Source of the DNA: JBMFVE01 sp049966155
GTDB taxonomy: Bacteria > Bacteroidota > Ignavibacteria > Kryptoniales > JAKASW01
DNA: 64,000 nt
Reading direction: 5' to 3'
Assembly (NCBI GenBank): GCA_049966155.1
Contig: JBMFVE010000006.1
Span: forward strand, 46,812-110,811
Part shown: positions 56,401 to 64,000 of the stretch, one piece after another
How positions within the stretch are numbered: the stretch's first letter is position 1
Layout: each line of letters opens with the position of its first letter
The notes under the pieces: generated by a model
Database searches by the model: none
Seen by the model: only the letters and a program-made list of their open reading frames with translations
Told to the model about the DNA's origin: nothing
Position numbers and translations under genes: made by a program

Positions 56401-56485
56401 TTCCAGAGATCTTACCATACTGTGCCAATGAGATAACCGGAAGGCACAACAGAACCGTTGACACAACGAACGATTTTAAACTCAT
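53474..56485 (-). CDS. TonB-dependent receptor with carboxypeptidase-regulatory domain (locus B)
   Basis: A 1003-residue outer-membrane receptor. The signal peptide ends near VISLAQYG. The regulatory domain lies at about 25-105 (GKVYDQETREPLVGATVRI, DINGEYVILRVPADTYTL), the plug at about 115-235 (QRPLIEKSATNAVRIVST, RNIYIRGSRSEEVGYVIEG, AEYGGADAGLVEQTF), and the barrel runs to the terminal strand GTPRQIRVGARLEF. A strong AGGAGG site precedes the ATG. It is encoded 11 bases after the DUF4397-like lipoprotein and followed by the interrupted surface protein and PorV paralogue. Ligand unknown; no glycoside hydrolase is adjacent in this copy. Confidence 0.9.
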   Translation of the reverse strand: MSLKSFVVSTVLLCLPVISLAQYGKISGKVYDQETREPLVGATVRIVGTPFGASTDINGEYVILRVPADTYTLTCNYIGYQTVTITNIQVLVGLTREVNFGLPSTAVQVKPVEIVAQRPLIEKSATNAVRIVSTGEIENLPVRGVNAYFALQPGVTLQGRNIYIRGSRSEEVGYVIEGAPVTNVLGQFGGGRGVRFSTGEIGGSLITTIPEALQEVSVQAGGFNAEYGGADAGLVEQTFKTGGARFGAALQVETDNFGNYPGKQVLGTYSYGYSDYVLTLNGPVLSDKVKFFLAAENNFIRDWYPTFFTAYTWPYDNGYIKDDGEASGGATAGDSVLLRWNGGNIPGRMNNRYTGNGTLLFDLKPLVLRFSAAFTRAREQRNSLIRNMFDLMRFPVTDGSNLLLGGKASYFLSAETFFDLNVDYLDYRTVTYEPAFGSDVLSYDDSLSVAKAYGLNTYLSRFVGPPQYVFYGFNFWRPGTLLSGYEKFRQNYIGGSIDLTSQVANHELKIGGSYQYWTIRYYGIGTGGLARTFYLLPDSVRSEDYLNRRLGLWGVNNYGYDRFGNPLDSGPDGPRHPYFAAAYIQDRMEFSDLVINAGLRFDLLYLDAWKLDNPSAPDVDTYNAVLKGLGKGVARAYLEPRLGFSFPVTDRTVFHVQYGKFVQSPPLISLYAGRNYYVGSVYLPAIELIPDPLAFDVAPVRTTQYEMGFSQQFTDFAAFDVTGFYKDVKGQLQVTTVPITQGTFAGNKYAVYANGDFATSYGLEFSLRIRRIQRVQAVLNYTLQDARGTNSFANGAWAAVGITQTVPTMVFPLQYDQTHRGSINIDYRFGQNDGGPILEQLGVNLLVTFNSGHPYTLATGGIAQQGPDLGGILNDFDPRNRHPLEPINFSTTPWVWNIDLRIDKSVRIGPTNLNIYVYVQNLLNTQNVINVYDRTGNAYDDGFLSNPDLSQGIVNSPNRGDRYVELYNIMNLTNRQNTWRLNGLGRDLFGTPRQIRVGARLEF

Positions 56486-56496
56486 CGCTGTCCTCC

Positions 56497-57201
56497 TTAA
56501 TCTTCTTTAAAAAGTTTCTTCTGCAGACCAGATGCTGGCCCATACATCACGAACGAATACCTACCTAAACCACTTAATCCAGCATCTCCACCTACACTCT
56601 TGAGGGTGTCGCCTTTTGAGCCCACTATCGTAAAACGCACGCCACTGGTTGGGACCTTAACATAGGGTGTGCTCCCTTGAAAGGTAATCTTCTTAAAAAT
56701 AGTATCCTTTGACCCAAATGAAAATGTTACATTAACTCCGCCTTTTATGGTTGTTAGGGTATCAGGCGATAACTGAACGAAACGCAACAATGACGAATCA
56801 GAAGGATAGGGGGATTCAAAAGTAGAGCGTTCCATCATAAAAACATATGAACCGGAAATGACACTTGTCGAAGGATCGTAGACGACAAATATCGAATACT
56901 TATATTGAGACGTTAACGACTGCCGCAAACTGTCAACAACGCTCCCGTACGAAAATCTGAAGAGCCTCGACCCTGACGGCAAATCCAAGTATGCTGAAGT
57001 GCTGCCATAAGCAACTCCTGTTGCAGCTGAATTACCATCAACTGTTACGGTCAAGGAACTGTTTACTGCAAGGTTGATGAATCTTGCAGGTGATACGTAA
57101 TTCTTTGTGTGAACAGCGGGCTGATTTACATCTACACAACCTGCCAGAAAGACAACTACAGCCAACACAAAAAGATATACTACATCGACGCCTCTTACCA
57201 T
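56497..57201 (-). CDS. DUF4397-like lipoprotein
   Basis: About 234 residues. ATG 57201 is chosen because AGGAGG is seven bases ahead and the lipobox follows (VVVFLAGC); the longer reading to 57273 lacks support. The mature protein has a repeated small beta-domain pattern seen in DUF4397 proteins: FINLAVNSSLTVTVDGNSAA, LPSGSRLFRFSYGS, then a second unit RFVQLSPDTLTTIKGGVNV with a strand near the C-terminus (GLGRYSFVMYGPASG). Biochemical function unknown. First gene of the locus B operon; probably a surface or periplasmic accessory of the TonB receptor that starts 11 bases later. Confidence 0.8.
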   Translation of the reverse strand: MVRGVDVVYLFVLAVVVFLAGCVDVNQPAVHTKNYVSPARFINLAVNSSLTVTVDGNSAATGVAYGSTSAYLDLPSGSRLFRFSYGSVVDSLRQSLTSQYKYSIFVVYDPSTSVISGSYVFMMERSTFESPYPSDSSLLRFVQLSPDTLTTIKGGVNVTFSFGSKDTIFKKITFQGSTPYVKVPTSGVRFTIVGSKGDTLKSVGGDAGLSGLGRYSFVMYGPASGLQKKLFKED

Positions 57202-57821
57202 AAGATGGCCTCCTATTTTTGTTTCTTTGAAATTGCTCGGGTTAAAAGATTGAACTGTTGCAGGTAATATCAAATTATTCTATGATGCCTCCTCTCTGTT
57301 CTTCCGAACTGCCATATGATGTACCAAATAAGCCTCCTCCCTCTTCCTCAAAATTACCATAGCAAAATTTAGCACCGGGGTAAGGTGCATAATTTGATTA
57401 CAATTCAGATGTGCTTTTTAACCACTATCGGTAAAAGACGCGCGGAAAATTTGCCTTCATCGACCCGCCTTGAATAGAAACTGGGCCTTTAGCCTCAAAA
57501 ACCACTTTTCAGAATAGTTATCGCGCGTGGCCAGCTCGTGAGGTCGGCGATAATTGCCCTCTCATCTACGGTTGGTTGCCCTCGGCAATCATCGCTAAAA
57601 GTGGATATAAGAAAGATTCCAGCACATGTCAAGTCTTGCGTGAAAAAATATTTCGTATACATAAAACACCTTGATATTTTTAGCTTGTAGCCAATATATT
57701 TTTGTCTCGTAAGGAAGAGGAAACTCAATGGACCGCTTTTATTCCTTTGCTTCTTATAATAAAAGTAGGAGAACCCAAATATCCGTTTCCAGTGACTCCC
57801 TGGGCGAGGAGCAAATAGCAG
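57202..57821. other. 620-base divergent intergenic region
   Basis: It separates the DUF4397 gene (minus) from the phosphatase gene (plus). On the minus strand between about 57285 and 57350 lie two purine-rich repeats containing AGGAGGC, in addition to the AGGAGGC at the real start. A 77-codon frame (57495-57728) and a 26-codon frame (57280-57360) have no ribosome site and are not called. No RNA gene was recognised. Confidence 0.4.
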
Positions 57822-58388
57822 TTGCCTAATAGAAAATTAAAGTATATTGCAATTTTCTCTACATTCCTAATCGTCGGAATCGGATTTGGCATATATAGCA
57901 TTTTCCATCCGTTCTTTATCTCATACATTTTACGAAATGGCGAGCCACTTTCAACGCTTCCAGCCAAACGAATGAAAGTCTTTCAGCTTCCAAAAGCATT
58001 TGAACGCGGCCTAATCCAAAAAGTAGCTGAAAATGTGTACCTTGGCCCGATGCCAACCGATGAAGAGTTCAAAGCATTACCAGATTTTCAAGTCACCGAC
58101 GTCATTAGCTTACTAAATCAATCGGTTCCATTTGAAAAGGAATTCATAAGGCACGAGCTGAAACTGGCCGATTCTGTCCATCTAAAAATCCAGAATTATC
58201 CAATGAGTTTTATCCCTCTTCGCACTGCGCAAAACGAAGAAATTGCCAGACAGATTGTACAGTACATTGCACAACACCCCAACGAGCACTTTTACATTCA
58301 CTGTTTTCTCGGAAGGGATAGGGTCAGCGTTGTTGCTGATGCGCTTGAACAATACATGCGGCAGAAGGGCAACAGTATACGGAAATGA
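57822..58388 (+). CDS. Membrane-anchored dual-specificity/tyrosine phosphatase
   Basis: A 188-residue protein. One N-terminal membrane segment (YIAIFSTFLIVGIGFGIYSIF) is followed by a DSP-type domain with VAENVYLGPMPT near residue 67, typical of these enzymes, and the signature IHCFLGRDRVS. This fits HCX5R with Cys161 as nucleophile and Arg167 as phosphate-binding residue. The general acid is probably one of the acidic residues before the loop. TTG start with GAGGAG about ten bases ahead; without it the membrane anchor would be lost. The next gene overlaps by four bases. Adjacent polysaccharide genes suggest a role in controlling exopolysaccharide output, as for tyrosine phosphatases elsewhere; inferred. 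Confidence 0.82.
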   Translation: MPNRKLKYIAIFSTFLIVGIGFGIYSIFHPFFISYILRNGEPLSTLPAKRMKVFQLPKAFERGLIQKVAENVYLGPMPTDEEFKALPDFQVTDVISLLNQSVPFEKEFIRHELKLADSVHLKIQNYPMSFIPLRTAQNEEIARQIVQYIAQHPNEHFYIHCFLGRDRVSVVADALEQYMRQKGNSIRK

Positions 58389-59530
58389 CCAAAATCCTAC
58401 ACTATTGGTGGTGGCTCTTTGTTCCTGTCATTCTCTTACTACCCTTTATCTTGTGGGAATTGAAACCAACTCTTCCGCTCAACATCCTTGTTATTGATAA
58501 AACTGTCCCGGACCTCGGACGGCGTGAGCACAAAACATTCTTCTGGTGCCTTAAACACTACAAAGTGGTAAAACCGAACGGCGATTTCTACAACAAACTC
58601 GTAGATTATTATGGATATTTTCCAGAGGACAGTACGGCTAGTGTGCCGTCCGACCTTATGGGAGTACATCCTGATCTTGTGTACATTACGGATCTATATG
58701 GGATATACCGCGGTGAAAGCAGCAATAATCCCATCACCTATGGTCCCAGACTCGTCTACGGTGGTCTTAAGCAAGATGAACTTAAAGCGCTCGAGAAGTT
58801 TGATTCAATGGGTACAACAATTATCGCTGAATTCAATTCGCTCGACTATCCAACGACTTTGAATCAGAAGATTGATTCCGCATTTCAACGACTCTTGGGC
58901 ATTAAGTACAGTGGATGGTATGGCTCTTTCTTCGAAAGTCTACGAGACGTTCCATCTTGGGCAAAGAAGATGTATTCTCGTTTGTATCACAATCAGTGGA
59001 ACTTTTCCGGCAGTGGCATAGTAATACTAAATCAGGGCTCATTAGAAAATTCGGGACAGTCCATATTGGTCTTGAATGAGCAAGATCTGGGTACTCCGCC
59101 CCTTTCAATAATCAACCGTACCAGTCCGGTTCTCTCAAGTACAGAAAAGTCAACTCCCTATTTTTATTGGTTTGAAATGGTAATACCAGATTCAGGAGGA
59201 CAGGTAATAGCCGATTATGAACTTAATTGTAAACCAGAAGGGCTGCAAAAGCTGCATGATTCTGGGTTGCCCCAGGCCTTCCCTGCAATCATAACAAATC
59301 ATTCTTTCACCCATTTCTACTTTGCTGGAGATTTTGCTGATAATAACATACCCGATGTTATGGAGGAAATATCATTTGGAGTGAGATTTTCAGGATTTGT
59401 CTACAACATTTATAACGCATCTGACCAACATCGTTTCTTTTACACTTTATATGCTCCTCTTATGAAAAACATTTTCAATCTCGTCGAAAAAAGATCTTCA
59501 CAAAGAAAGTTATCGGCTCAGGATCAGTAA
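58385..59530 (+). CDS. Membrane-anchored protein of unknown function in exopolysaccharide locus
   Basis: A 381-residue protein with an N-terminal membrane anchor (YWWWLFVPVILLLPFILW). The remainder looks like an extracytoplasmic alpha/beta domain: LNILVIDKTVPD, then HPDLVYITDLYGIYRG, DSMGTTIIAEFNSLDYPT, a pattern reminiscent of class I glutaminase-like folds, and a C-terminal part with GVRFSGFVYNIY. No catalytic motif is recognised, so no function is assigned. The start overlaps the phosphatase stop as ATGA, so the two proteins are made together. It converges on the GT2 gene with only 20 bases between stops. Confidence 0.75.
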   Translation: MTKILHYWWWLFVPVILLLPFILWELKPTLPLNILVIDKTVPDLGRREHKTFFWCLKHYKVVKPNGDFYNKLVDYYGYFPEDSTASVPSDLMGVHPDLVYITDLYGIYRGESSNNPITYGPRLVYGGLKQDELKALEKFDSMGTTIIAEFNSLDYPTTLNQKIDSAFQRLLGIKYSGWYGSFFESLRDVPSWAKKMYSRLYHNQWNFSGSGIVILNQGSLENSGQSILVLNEQDLGTPPLSIINRTSPVLSSTEKSTPYFYWFEMVIPDSGGQVIADYELNCKPEGLQKLHDSGLPQAFPAIITNHSFTHFYFAGDFADNNIPDVMEEISFGVRFSGFVYNIYNASDQHRFFYTLYAPLMKNIFNLVEKRSSQRKLSAQDQ

Positions 59531-59550
59531 TCAAAAATAAACCTGTTTAG

Positions 59551-60978
59551 TTATCTTTTTTTGTCTTCAAATCCAACCCTGGACATCATGCCCCATGCTG
59601 TTTCCCCTCGCATATAATCATACGTTGCCTTCAGTCTCCACCATGCAGTCATTTGGCGATACCCAAAGTTTTCTATAATACCAAAGAGTACTAACTTTAA
59701 AAGGTCTCCAGGATTTGGATAGCGATGGAATGAATATTCTTCTAAAAGAATTGCACCAACTGATAAAAATACACCATACAAAATTGCAACAACTAAAAAA
59801 CTGATAAAGAACTGTGCGTTGACACGTCCGAGGACAAACGAGATGGAGACAAAGAATACCCCGCTTATTTCTATTATTGGCCCAAGAACCTCAAAAAATA
59901 CAAAGTATGGGACTGAAAATAGGCCGACGACCCCATAAGCCGGATTTAAAATCATCTTTTTATGGATCCGGATGGTATCAATTAGGCCTCGGTGCCATCG
60001 ATTGCGTTGCCGCCTCAATGTGCGAATGTCTTCGGGCGCTTCCGTCCAGCAAACCGGGTCAGGAACAAAAACTATTTTATAATCTCTCCTTTTATCGCGC
60101 ATCGTGCGGTGAATCCTGACAACAAGCTCCATATCCTCTCCAACCGTATGTGGATTGTAACCTCCACATTCTATGATTGTGCTTCTCCTAAAAAGCCCAA
60201 ATGCTCCAGATATGACAAGTAATCCGCCAACCGCAGACCAGCCAATCCTTCCGGTTAAAAACGCACGCAAGTATTCAACCACTTGAAACACAGGAAGAAA
60301 ATGGTTTGATAATCGCACATCTTCTACATAGCCATTGTTAACTTTGCATCCATTTACAATTCTCACAATCCCCCCAACTGCGACGGTCCTTTCTGTATCT
60401 TCAAGATATGGTTTCACGACCTTGAGAAGCGAGTCCTGTTCGAGAAGGGAGTCCGCATCTATTGCACAAATTAGCTCTGATCGTGCAACATTTACACCGC
60501 AGTTGAGGGCATCTGCCTTCCCCCCATTTTCTTTATCAACAACGATCAATTTATTGTAAGCTGGCATTGAGGATTTATAAATTCCACGTACAGCCTTGGT
60601 GGTTACAAAAGTTTGATATGCTCTGGAAACCTTCACGAGATTGAAATTCGCAATCATTTTCTGTAGTGTACCATCACTTGACCCGTCATTGACCACAATG
60701 ACCTCAAACTTTGAGTACTTCAGTTTCAACAGAGCCTGTACACTATCTATGATTGTTTTTTCTTCGTTATAGGCGGGTACCAGAACTGATATTGAAGGGG
60801 AAAATTCAGATTGCAGGATTCTCAAATAATCAATGTATTTGTTCTTGCGTACGTATTCTAGAATTGCCGGAAGGGAAATTAAAAGGAGTAACAGATAAAC
60901 AAGATTGATCATGATGAAATAAAAGAAAACGAAATAGTTATAAAATTGCGAAATTAAAATCCAAAACTTTATCACCAT
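59551..60978 (-). CDS. Processive family 2 glycosyltransferase (PgaC/cellulose-synthase-like)
   Basis: A 475-residue membrane enzyme that should polymerise a beta-linked polysaccharide from nucleotide sugar. The N-terminal membrane helix (INLVYLLLLLISLPAIL) leads into the GT-A domain with SVLVPAYNEEKTI, VVNDGSSDGT, AIDADSLL (DxD), VGEDMELVVRI (acid motif) and QRNRWHRG (QxxRW), the full processive set. Membrane segments follow (FFVSISFVLG, FFISFLVVAILYGVFLSVG). The start overlaps the stop of the HEAT gene by seven bases. The polymer, PNAG-like or other, cannot be specified. Confidence 0.9.
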   Translation of the reverse strand: MVIKFWILISQFYNYFVFFYFIMINLVYLLLLLISLPAILEYVRKNKYIDYLRILQSEFSPSISVLVPAYNEEKTIIDSVQALLKLKYSKFEVIVVNDGSSDGTLQKMIANFNLVKVSRAYQTFVTTKAVRGIYKSSMPAYNKLIVVDKENGGKADALNCGVNVARSELICAIDADSLLEQDSLLKVVKPYLEDTERTVAVGGIVRIVNGCKVNNGYVEDVRLSNHFLPVFQVVEYLRAFLTGRIGWSAVGGLLVISGAFGLFRRSTIIECGGYNPHTVGEDMELVVRIHRTMRDKRRDYKIVFVPDPVCWTEAPEDIRTLRRQRNRWHRGLIDTIRIHKKMILNPAYGVVGLFSVPYFVFFEVLGPIIEISGVFFVSISFVLGRVNAQFFISFLVVAILYGVFLSVGAILLEEYSFHRYPNPGDLLKLVLFGIIENFGYRQMTAWWRLKATYDYMRGETAWGMMSRVGFEDKKR

Positions 60979-62090
60979 TGAAAAGCTACCTCAGGTCCGC
61001 TGTTTCCCAGTTTAATTTCATCTAAAACTTCCGCTGCCACTTCCACAGCTCTTCCAATCTTACTGGAAACTACGTGAGATAGAGCAGCTATGCCAAATTG
61101 TCCACAGTTGGCCAGCGCCCATGCAGAATTAAGCCTTACCGAATAGCTTTCATCTGACAGGCGATCCAGCAAAATCGGTACCGCACGTTCGTCTCCAAGT
61201 CGCCCTAAAAGTTGCGCGGCGCACGCTCTGATTTGCCAATGAGGATTTAAAATAGCTTTCATCCCAACGGGAAACGCCCTTTGATCACCGATAGAGGCTA
61301 AAGCCATTAACGCATAGGCAGCCTCCTGCAGATCATTACCATTTGCTATCTGAATTAAGATATCGGTAGCCGGAATCCATTCCAGCATGCCGAGCATCTG
61401 AATTGTAAATTTCCGGACTGTCGTTTCCCGCACCTTTAACAGGGGCATCAGAAGGCTTCCAGCGTCCTCCTTTTTCGATTTGATAATGCCTGAAAGATTC
61501 AATGCCAACCAGAGACTGATCTTAGGAATTGCTTCAATCAATATCGGCAAGACGTCGGTGCCCCCGATTTCAATACCAGCTTCAAATGCAAGCGCTCTTA
61601 CTTCTTCGTTTTGATCCGAAAGTAAAGGAAACAGGAAGTCGAGCGCAGACTCGCATTTCATCACCTCCAATTCACGAACAGCTTCAGCTCTCTTCCACCA
61701 TCGCTGATCTCTTAGTTTTCTGATTGAATTCTTAACGAAGCCAAGCTCTTTGTACAAACGACGAACTCTCTCAAGTTCTTCACCTTTAATTTCCTGGGCC
61801 AGTGATAGAAGCACCTCCTGCGCCACAGCATAGTGCCGTTTCCTGCCATAAGCTCCAAAAGGTATTCGGTCTTTTATTAATGCCTTAAAGTTCTCAACAA
61901 TGGACCTGTAATCCGGTTCAGTATCAGAAAAAATTATCTGTAAGAATTCTGCAGAGTAATAGTCTTTTAATTTATTCGAAGCACGAAATTTACCGAGCCC
62001 CATAACCTTGCGAAGAAAGAGGAATGCGGAAAGGAACACGACTGTAGCAACCAGGGCAACAATTGCCAGCGATACTATAACAAGGTTCAT
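60972..62090 (-). CDS. Membrane-anchored HEAT-repeat protein
   Basis: A 372-residue protein with a single N-terminal membrane segment (IVSLAIVALVATVVFLSAFLFL) and a cytosolic array of HEAT-type helical pairs from about 140 onward. Clear units include ALDFLFPLLSDQNEEVRALAF, FPVGMKAILNPHWQIRACAAQLLGRLGDE and AVPILLDRLSDESYSVRLNSAWALANCG. It probably acts as an inner-membrane scaffold for the adjacent synthase. The tight coupling with the GT2 gene (seven-base overlap) and the 10-base gap to the barrel protein support one secretion apparatus. Confidence 0.85.
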   Translation of the reverse strand: MNLVIVSLAIVALVATVVFLSAFLFLRKVMGLGKFRASNKLKDYYSAEFLQIIFSDTEPDYRSIVENFKALIKDRIPFGAYGRKRHYAVAQEVLLSLAQEIKGEELERVRRLYKELGFVKNSIRKLRDQRWWKRAEAVRELEVMKCESALDFLFPLLSDQNEEVRALAFEAGIEIGGTDVLPILIEAIPKISLWLALNLSGIIKSKKEDAGSLLMPLLKVRETTVRKFTIQMLGMLEWIPATDILIQIANGNDLQEAAYALMALASIGDQRAFPVGMKAILNPHWQIRACAAQLLGRLGDERAVPILLDRLSDESYSVRLNSAWALANCGQFGIAALSHVVSSKIGRAVEVAAEVLDEIKLGNSGPEVAFQW

Positions 62091-62100
62091 TTTCGGTTAA

Positions 62101-63453
62101 CTACCACCGGTAAATCAATAAAACGTCGCCACTGGAGCTCCGCAGCCCTGAGTTCCAACGGCTGATGCCATAGTCGACCTGAATACCTAAGTGAGCGTAA
62201 TTAAACCATTTTATTCCTGCAACAAATCCAGAAGCTATCAGGTTCTGCTGAAAGACTTGAATGGATTGTTTGAAGTAGTCAGCCCCGGAAAAACCGCTGA
62301 GTTGAATTGTCACAGCGTCATTCACCTGAAAGTTAATTTTTCCAAGGTAGCTGCTGGACGAGCCTCCTTCGGATTTTCCAAAATAAGCACGAACTAAGAT
62401 CCATGATTGGGATCCAAAATAAAAATAGCTGGCCGGAGACCAGATGTTTACATTTAAGTTAGGAAAATACATGTAATGATAATCTGCAGAGAGTACAACT
62501 CCATCAATCAACCTGTAGTCAAGCGCCATATCTAATTTAAGCTTTTGTGCTGCTTTCGTAGCGGGACCAATAAGTAGACCAACATTTGCAGCTAGATTAT
62601 CAGAAAACTTATATGTTCCGCCAAGTCCACCAGCAATATCTCTTGAACCGTAGAAATCCCTCACTTGCAACTCAAAAAAAACCATCCTGAATTTATCAAC
62701 CTGGTGAAATATTCTCATTGAAGCTATGGAATTCTGGGGTCGGTTATTGTCATTGTATGACTCTAAATAGTATGTTGCAGTAATGCTATTATTAAAAAGC
62801 TGACTTAACTGCTGACTTAACGCCTCTACTTCTGGACTATCCGACAAAATTGCGGTCAATGCCCTGATAATTTTTCGTGCCTCTGAATAACACCCGCAAT
62901 CAACCAATGCGGTAGCTTTAATAAGTAAGGCAGAACACTGGTTCGGATATGATTCAAGCACTTTGTCAGTGTATTGAATTGTTGTTTGTGGATTTCCACT
63001 CCACAGTGCAACTCTGGCCGCTGCCAGAGCAACAGACGTATCCCGGGGATAATCAGCCATGAGCGATTTAAGAATTTGAAGAGATTTGCTATAATCTTTT
63101 TTCCAAGCGAGTGTCAATCCTAGCCCCAGGCGTGAGTCATACGATAAAGAATCCTTTCTCAAAACCTCACTGTAAATCTCTATTGCAGAGTCGAGATTAC
63201 CAAGCCATGACATAGTCTGGGCAAGCTTGACCTTTGCATCCATATCATCAGGATAATCTTTTAATATTTTCCTGTAAAGTGACAAAGCTGCAGATAGATT
63301 GCCAGACTTCTGAAGAGCATTTGCGCTATCCATCAATGCCGAGTGCGTTAACACATCCTGTGCAATTGAGAACTCAGGTATAAATAGTACGATAAACAGA
63401 GTTGTGAGAAGAAAAAACCTTCTCGAATCTTTGCTGCCTCCATTAACCAGCAT
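62101..63453 (-). CDS. TPR protein with YaiO-like outer-membrane barrel (polysaccharide export)
   Basis: About 450 residues. ATG 63453 is taken rather than the TTG at 63465; it opens a signal peptide (FFLLTTLFIVLFIPEFSIAQ). TPR-like repeats cover about 35-235 (SALSLYRKILKDYPDDMDAK, DSAIEIYSEVLRKDSLSYDS, QTTIQYTDKVLESYPNQ). The second half is a beta-barrel (TYYLESYNDNNRP, GGLGGTYKFSDNLAANVGLL, GIQVDYGISRWNSG, DVLLIYRW) resembling YaiO-type proteins. The design parallels PgaA/BcsC, a periplasmic TPR scaffold fused to an outer-membrane pore, so it is the likely exit port for the polymer made by the GT2. Overlaps the regulator gene by 11 bases. Confidence 0.82.
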   Translation of the reverse strand: MLVNGGSKDSRRFFLLTTLFIVLFIPEFSIAQDVLTHSALMDSANALQKSGNLSAALSLYRKILKDYPDDMDAKVKLAQTMSWLGNLDSAIEIYSEVLRKDSLSYDSRLGLGLTLAWKKDYSKSLQILKSLMADYPRDTSVALAAARVALWSGNPQTTIQYTDKVLESYPNQCSALLIKATALVDCGCYSEARKIIRALTAILSDSPEVEALSQQLSQLFNNSITATYYLESYNDNNRPQNSIASMRIFHQVDKFRMVFFELQVRDFYGSRDIAGGLGGTYKFSDNLAANVGLLIGPATKAAQKLKLDMALDYRLIDGVVLSADYHYMYFPNLNVNIWSPASYFYFGSQSWILVRAYFGKSEGGSSSSYLGKINFQVNDAVTIQLSGFSGADYFKQSIQVFQQNLIASGFVAGIKWFNYAHLGIQVDYGISRWNSGLRSSSGDVLLIYRW

Positions 63454-63829
63454 GACTCCGCTCAAGTAGTTTATTGACCCTTACAAGTAATTCTTGTGGA
63501 CTAAATGGTTTCGTCAGATAATCATCTGCTCCTAGTTGCAAACCGCGAACAACTTCTTTCTCTGTAGACAATGAAGTTAACATCAAGACCGGTATAGATT
63601 TAGTGGTTTCATTTTCTCTAAGTTTCATCAGAACTTCGAATCCATCGATGACTGGCATCATAACATCAAGGATTATCAGGTCTGGCTTGACGACATTGAC
63701 CATTTTCAGAGCTTCCTCCCCGTTCACAGCATGGTGCACTATAAAACCACTCTTTCTGAGTTTGAAAAGCAATAATGAAGCAACTTCCTGAGTGTCCTCA
63801 GCCAGAAGGATCTTTTTAACTGTGCCCAT
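63443..63829 (-). CDS. CheY-like single-domain response regulator
   Basis: A 128-residue receiver domain with no output domain. Acidic pocket AEDTQE, phospho-acceptor Asp55 in LIILDVMMPVIDG, switch Thr in LMLTSLS, and Lys in YLTKPFSPQEL. It probably relays a kinase signal to the polysaccharide apparatus by protein contact. No kinase is encoded in the visible neighbourhood. It is the first gene of the operon and overlaps the TPR/barrel gene. Confidence 0.92.
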   Translation of the reverse strand: MGTVKKILLAEDTQEVASLLLFKLRKSGFIVHHAVNGEEALKMVNVVKPDLIILDVMMPVIDGFEVLMKLRENETTKSIPVLMLTSLSTEKEVVRGLQLGADDYLTKPFSPQELLVRVNKLLERSHAG

Positions 63830-64000
63830 ATATCAAAGATAAGATAAATTTCGGACTACTTACAAGTACCTTTTTCCCGACATACAGGCACGGTAATTGA
63901 TGAAGAAAAAGGCGAGAGGCTTTTGTAAGGTATTGATAATCAAGGATACGCAAGGATTTGAACGAGAAATGATTAGAACTGATATTTTGCACCAGATAGG

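Noticed and set aside
57280..57360. 26-codon frame covering the purine-rich repeats
   Set aside because: ATG lacks a ribosome site; the repeated REEA pattern comes from the repeated DNA itself.
57495..57728. 77-codon minus-strand frame
   Set aside because: No ribosome site and no domain-like pattern; overlaps the likely promoter area of the phosphatase gene.
1..64000. CRISPR array, insertion sequence, prophage or integrase
   Set aside because: No regularly spaced repeats, transposase, integrase or phage structural gene was seen on either strand.

Overview
The window looks like the chromosome of a Gram-negative, polysaccharide-degrading member of the Ignavibacteriota (FCB group). The main evidence is the recurring C-terminal secretion tail (NPFNP motif, then a VYDxLGxxV strand, SGVYFYxL and a KM..LxK ending) on six large exported proteins. 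This is the type IX secretion (T9SS) sorting domain in the form common in Ignavibacteria and relatives. Two PorV-like proteins, four TonB-dependent receptors with carboxypeptidase-regulatory N-termini and WG/BNR/HEAT/TPR repeat proteins fit the same picture. The base composition is AT-leaning. No ribosomal RNA or taxonomic marker gene is present, so the placement is an inference.

Left part (1-6306, mostly minus strand). A partial TonB-dependent receptor of the sugar-uptake type lies downstream of a secreted spherulin-4-like (GH135-like) protein. Next come a frameshifted C-terminal remnant of a FAD-dependent amine/amino-acid oxidase and a DJ-1/PfpI deglycase-type gene.

Central part (6478-39256, all minus strand). 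This is a very large polysaccharide-utilisation region, best read as a beta-glucan (laminarin / mixed-linkage glucan) system. In transcription order it holds: GH3 and GH16 lipoproteins; a solute-binding protein, sensor kinase and sigma-54 activator forming a three-component regulator; a three-domain parvulin foldase; secreted GH16-CBM6, a WG-repeat protein, GH5-CBM6 and GH2; a sodium/sugar symporter; a CBM9-type secreted protein; a TonB receptor; a 1042-residue surface protein; a PorV paralogue; a BNR propeller; and a PA14-containing GH3. No SusD gene is visible.

Middle part (39787-47440). An SDR-type epimerase (plus strand) is followed by a probable operon of membrane protein, winged-helix regulator, TPR protein and TonB receptor. 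Next come a frameshifted outer-membrane barrel gene, a methionine sulfoxide reductase B-A fusion and a tRNA-Lys(UUU).

Right part (47874-57201, minus). A second copy of the TonB receptor / ~1100-residue surface protein / PorV module, headed by a DUF4397-like lipoprotein and followed by an outer-membrane barrel. The large surface protein carries one in-frame TAA exactly where its paralogue in this window has Tyr.

Far right (57822-63829). A probable exopolysaccharide locus: a membrane-anchored dual-specificity phosphatase and a protein of unknown function (plus strand) converge on an operon of CheY-like regulator, TPR + YaiO-like barrel, HEAT-repeat membrane protein and processive GT2 synthase (minus strand).

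Three genes are interrupted (5347-5692, 45005-45678, 50035-53427). Two breaks lie in or beside homopolymer runs, so assembly error and real decay both remain possible.
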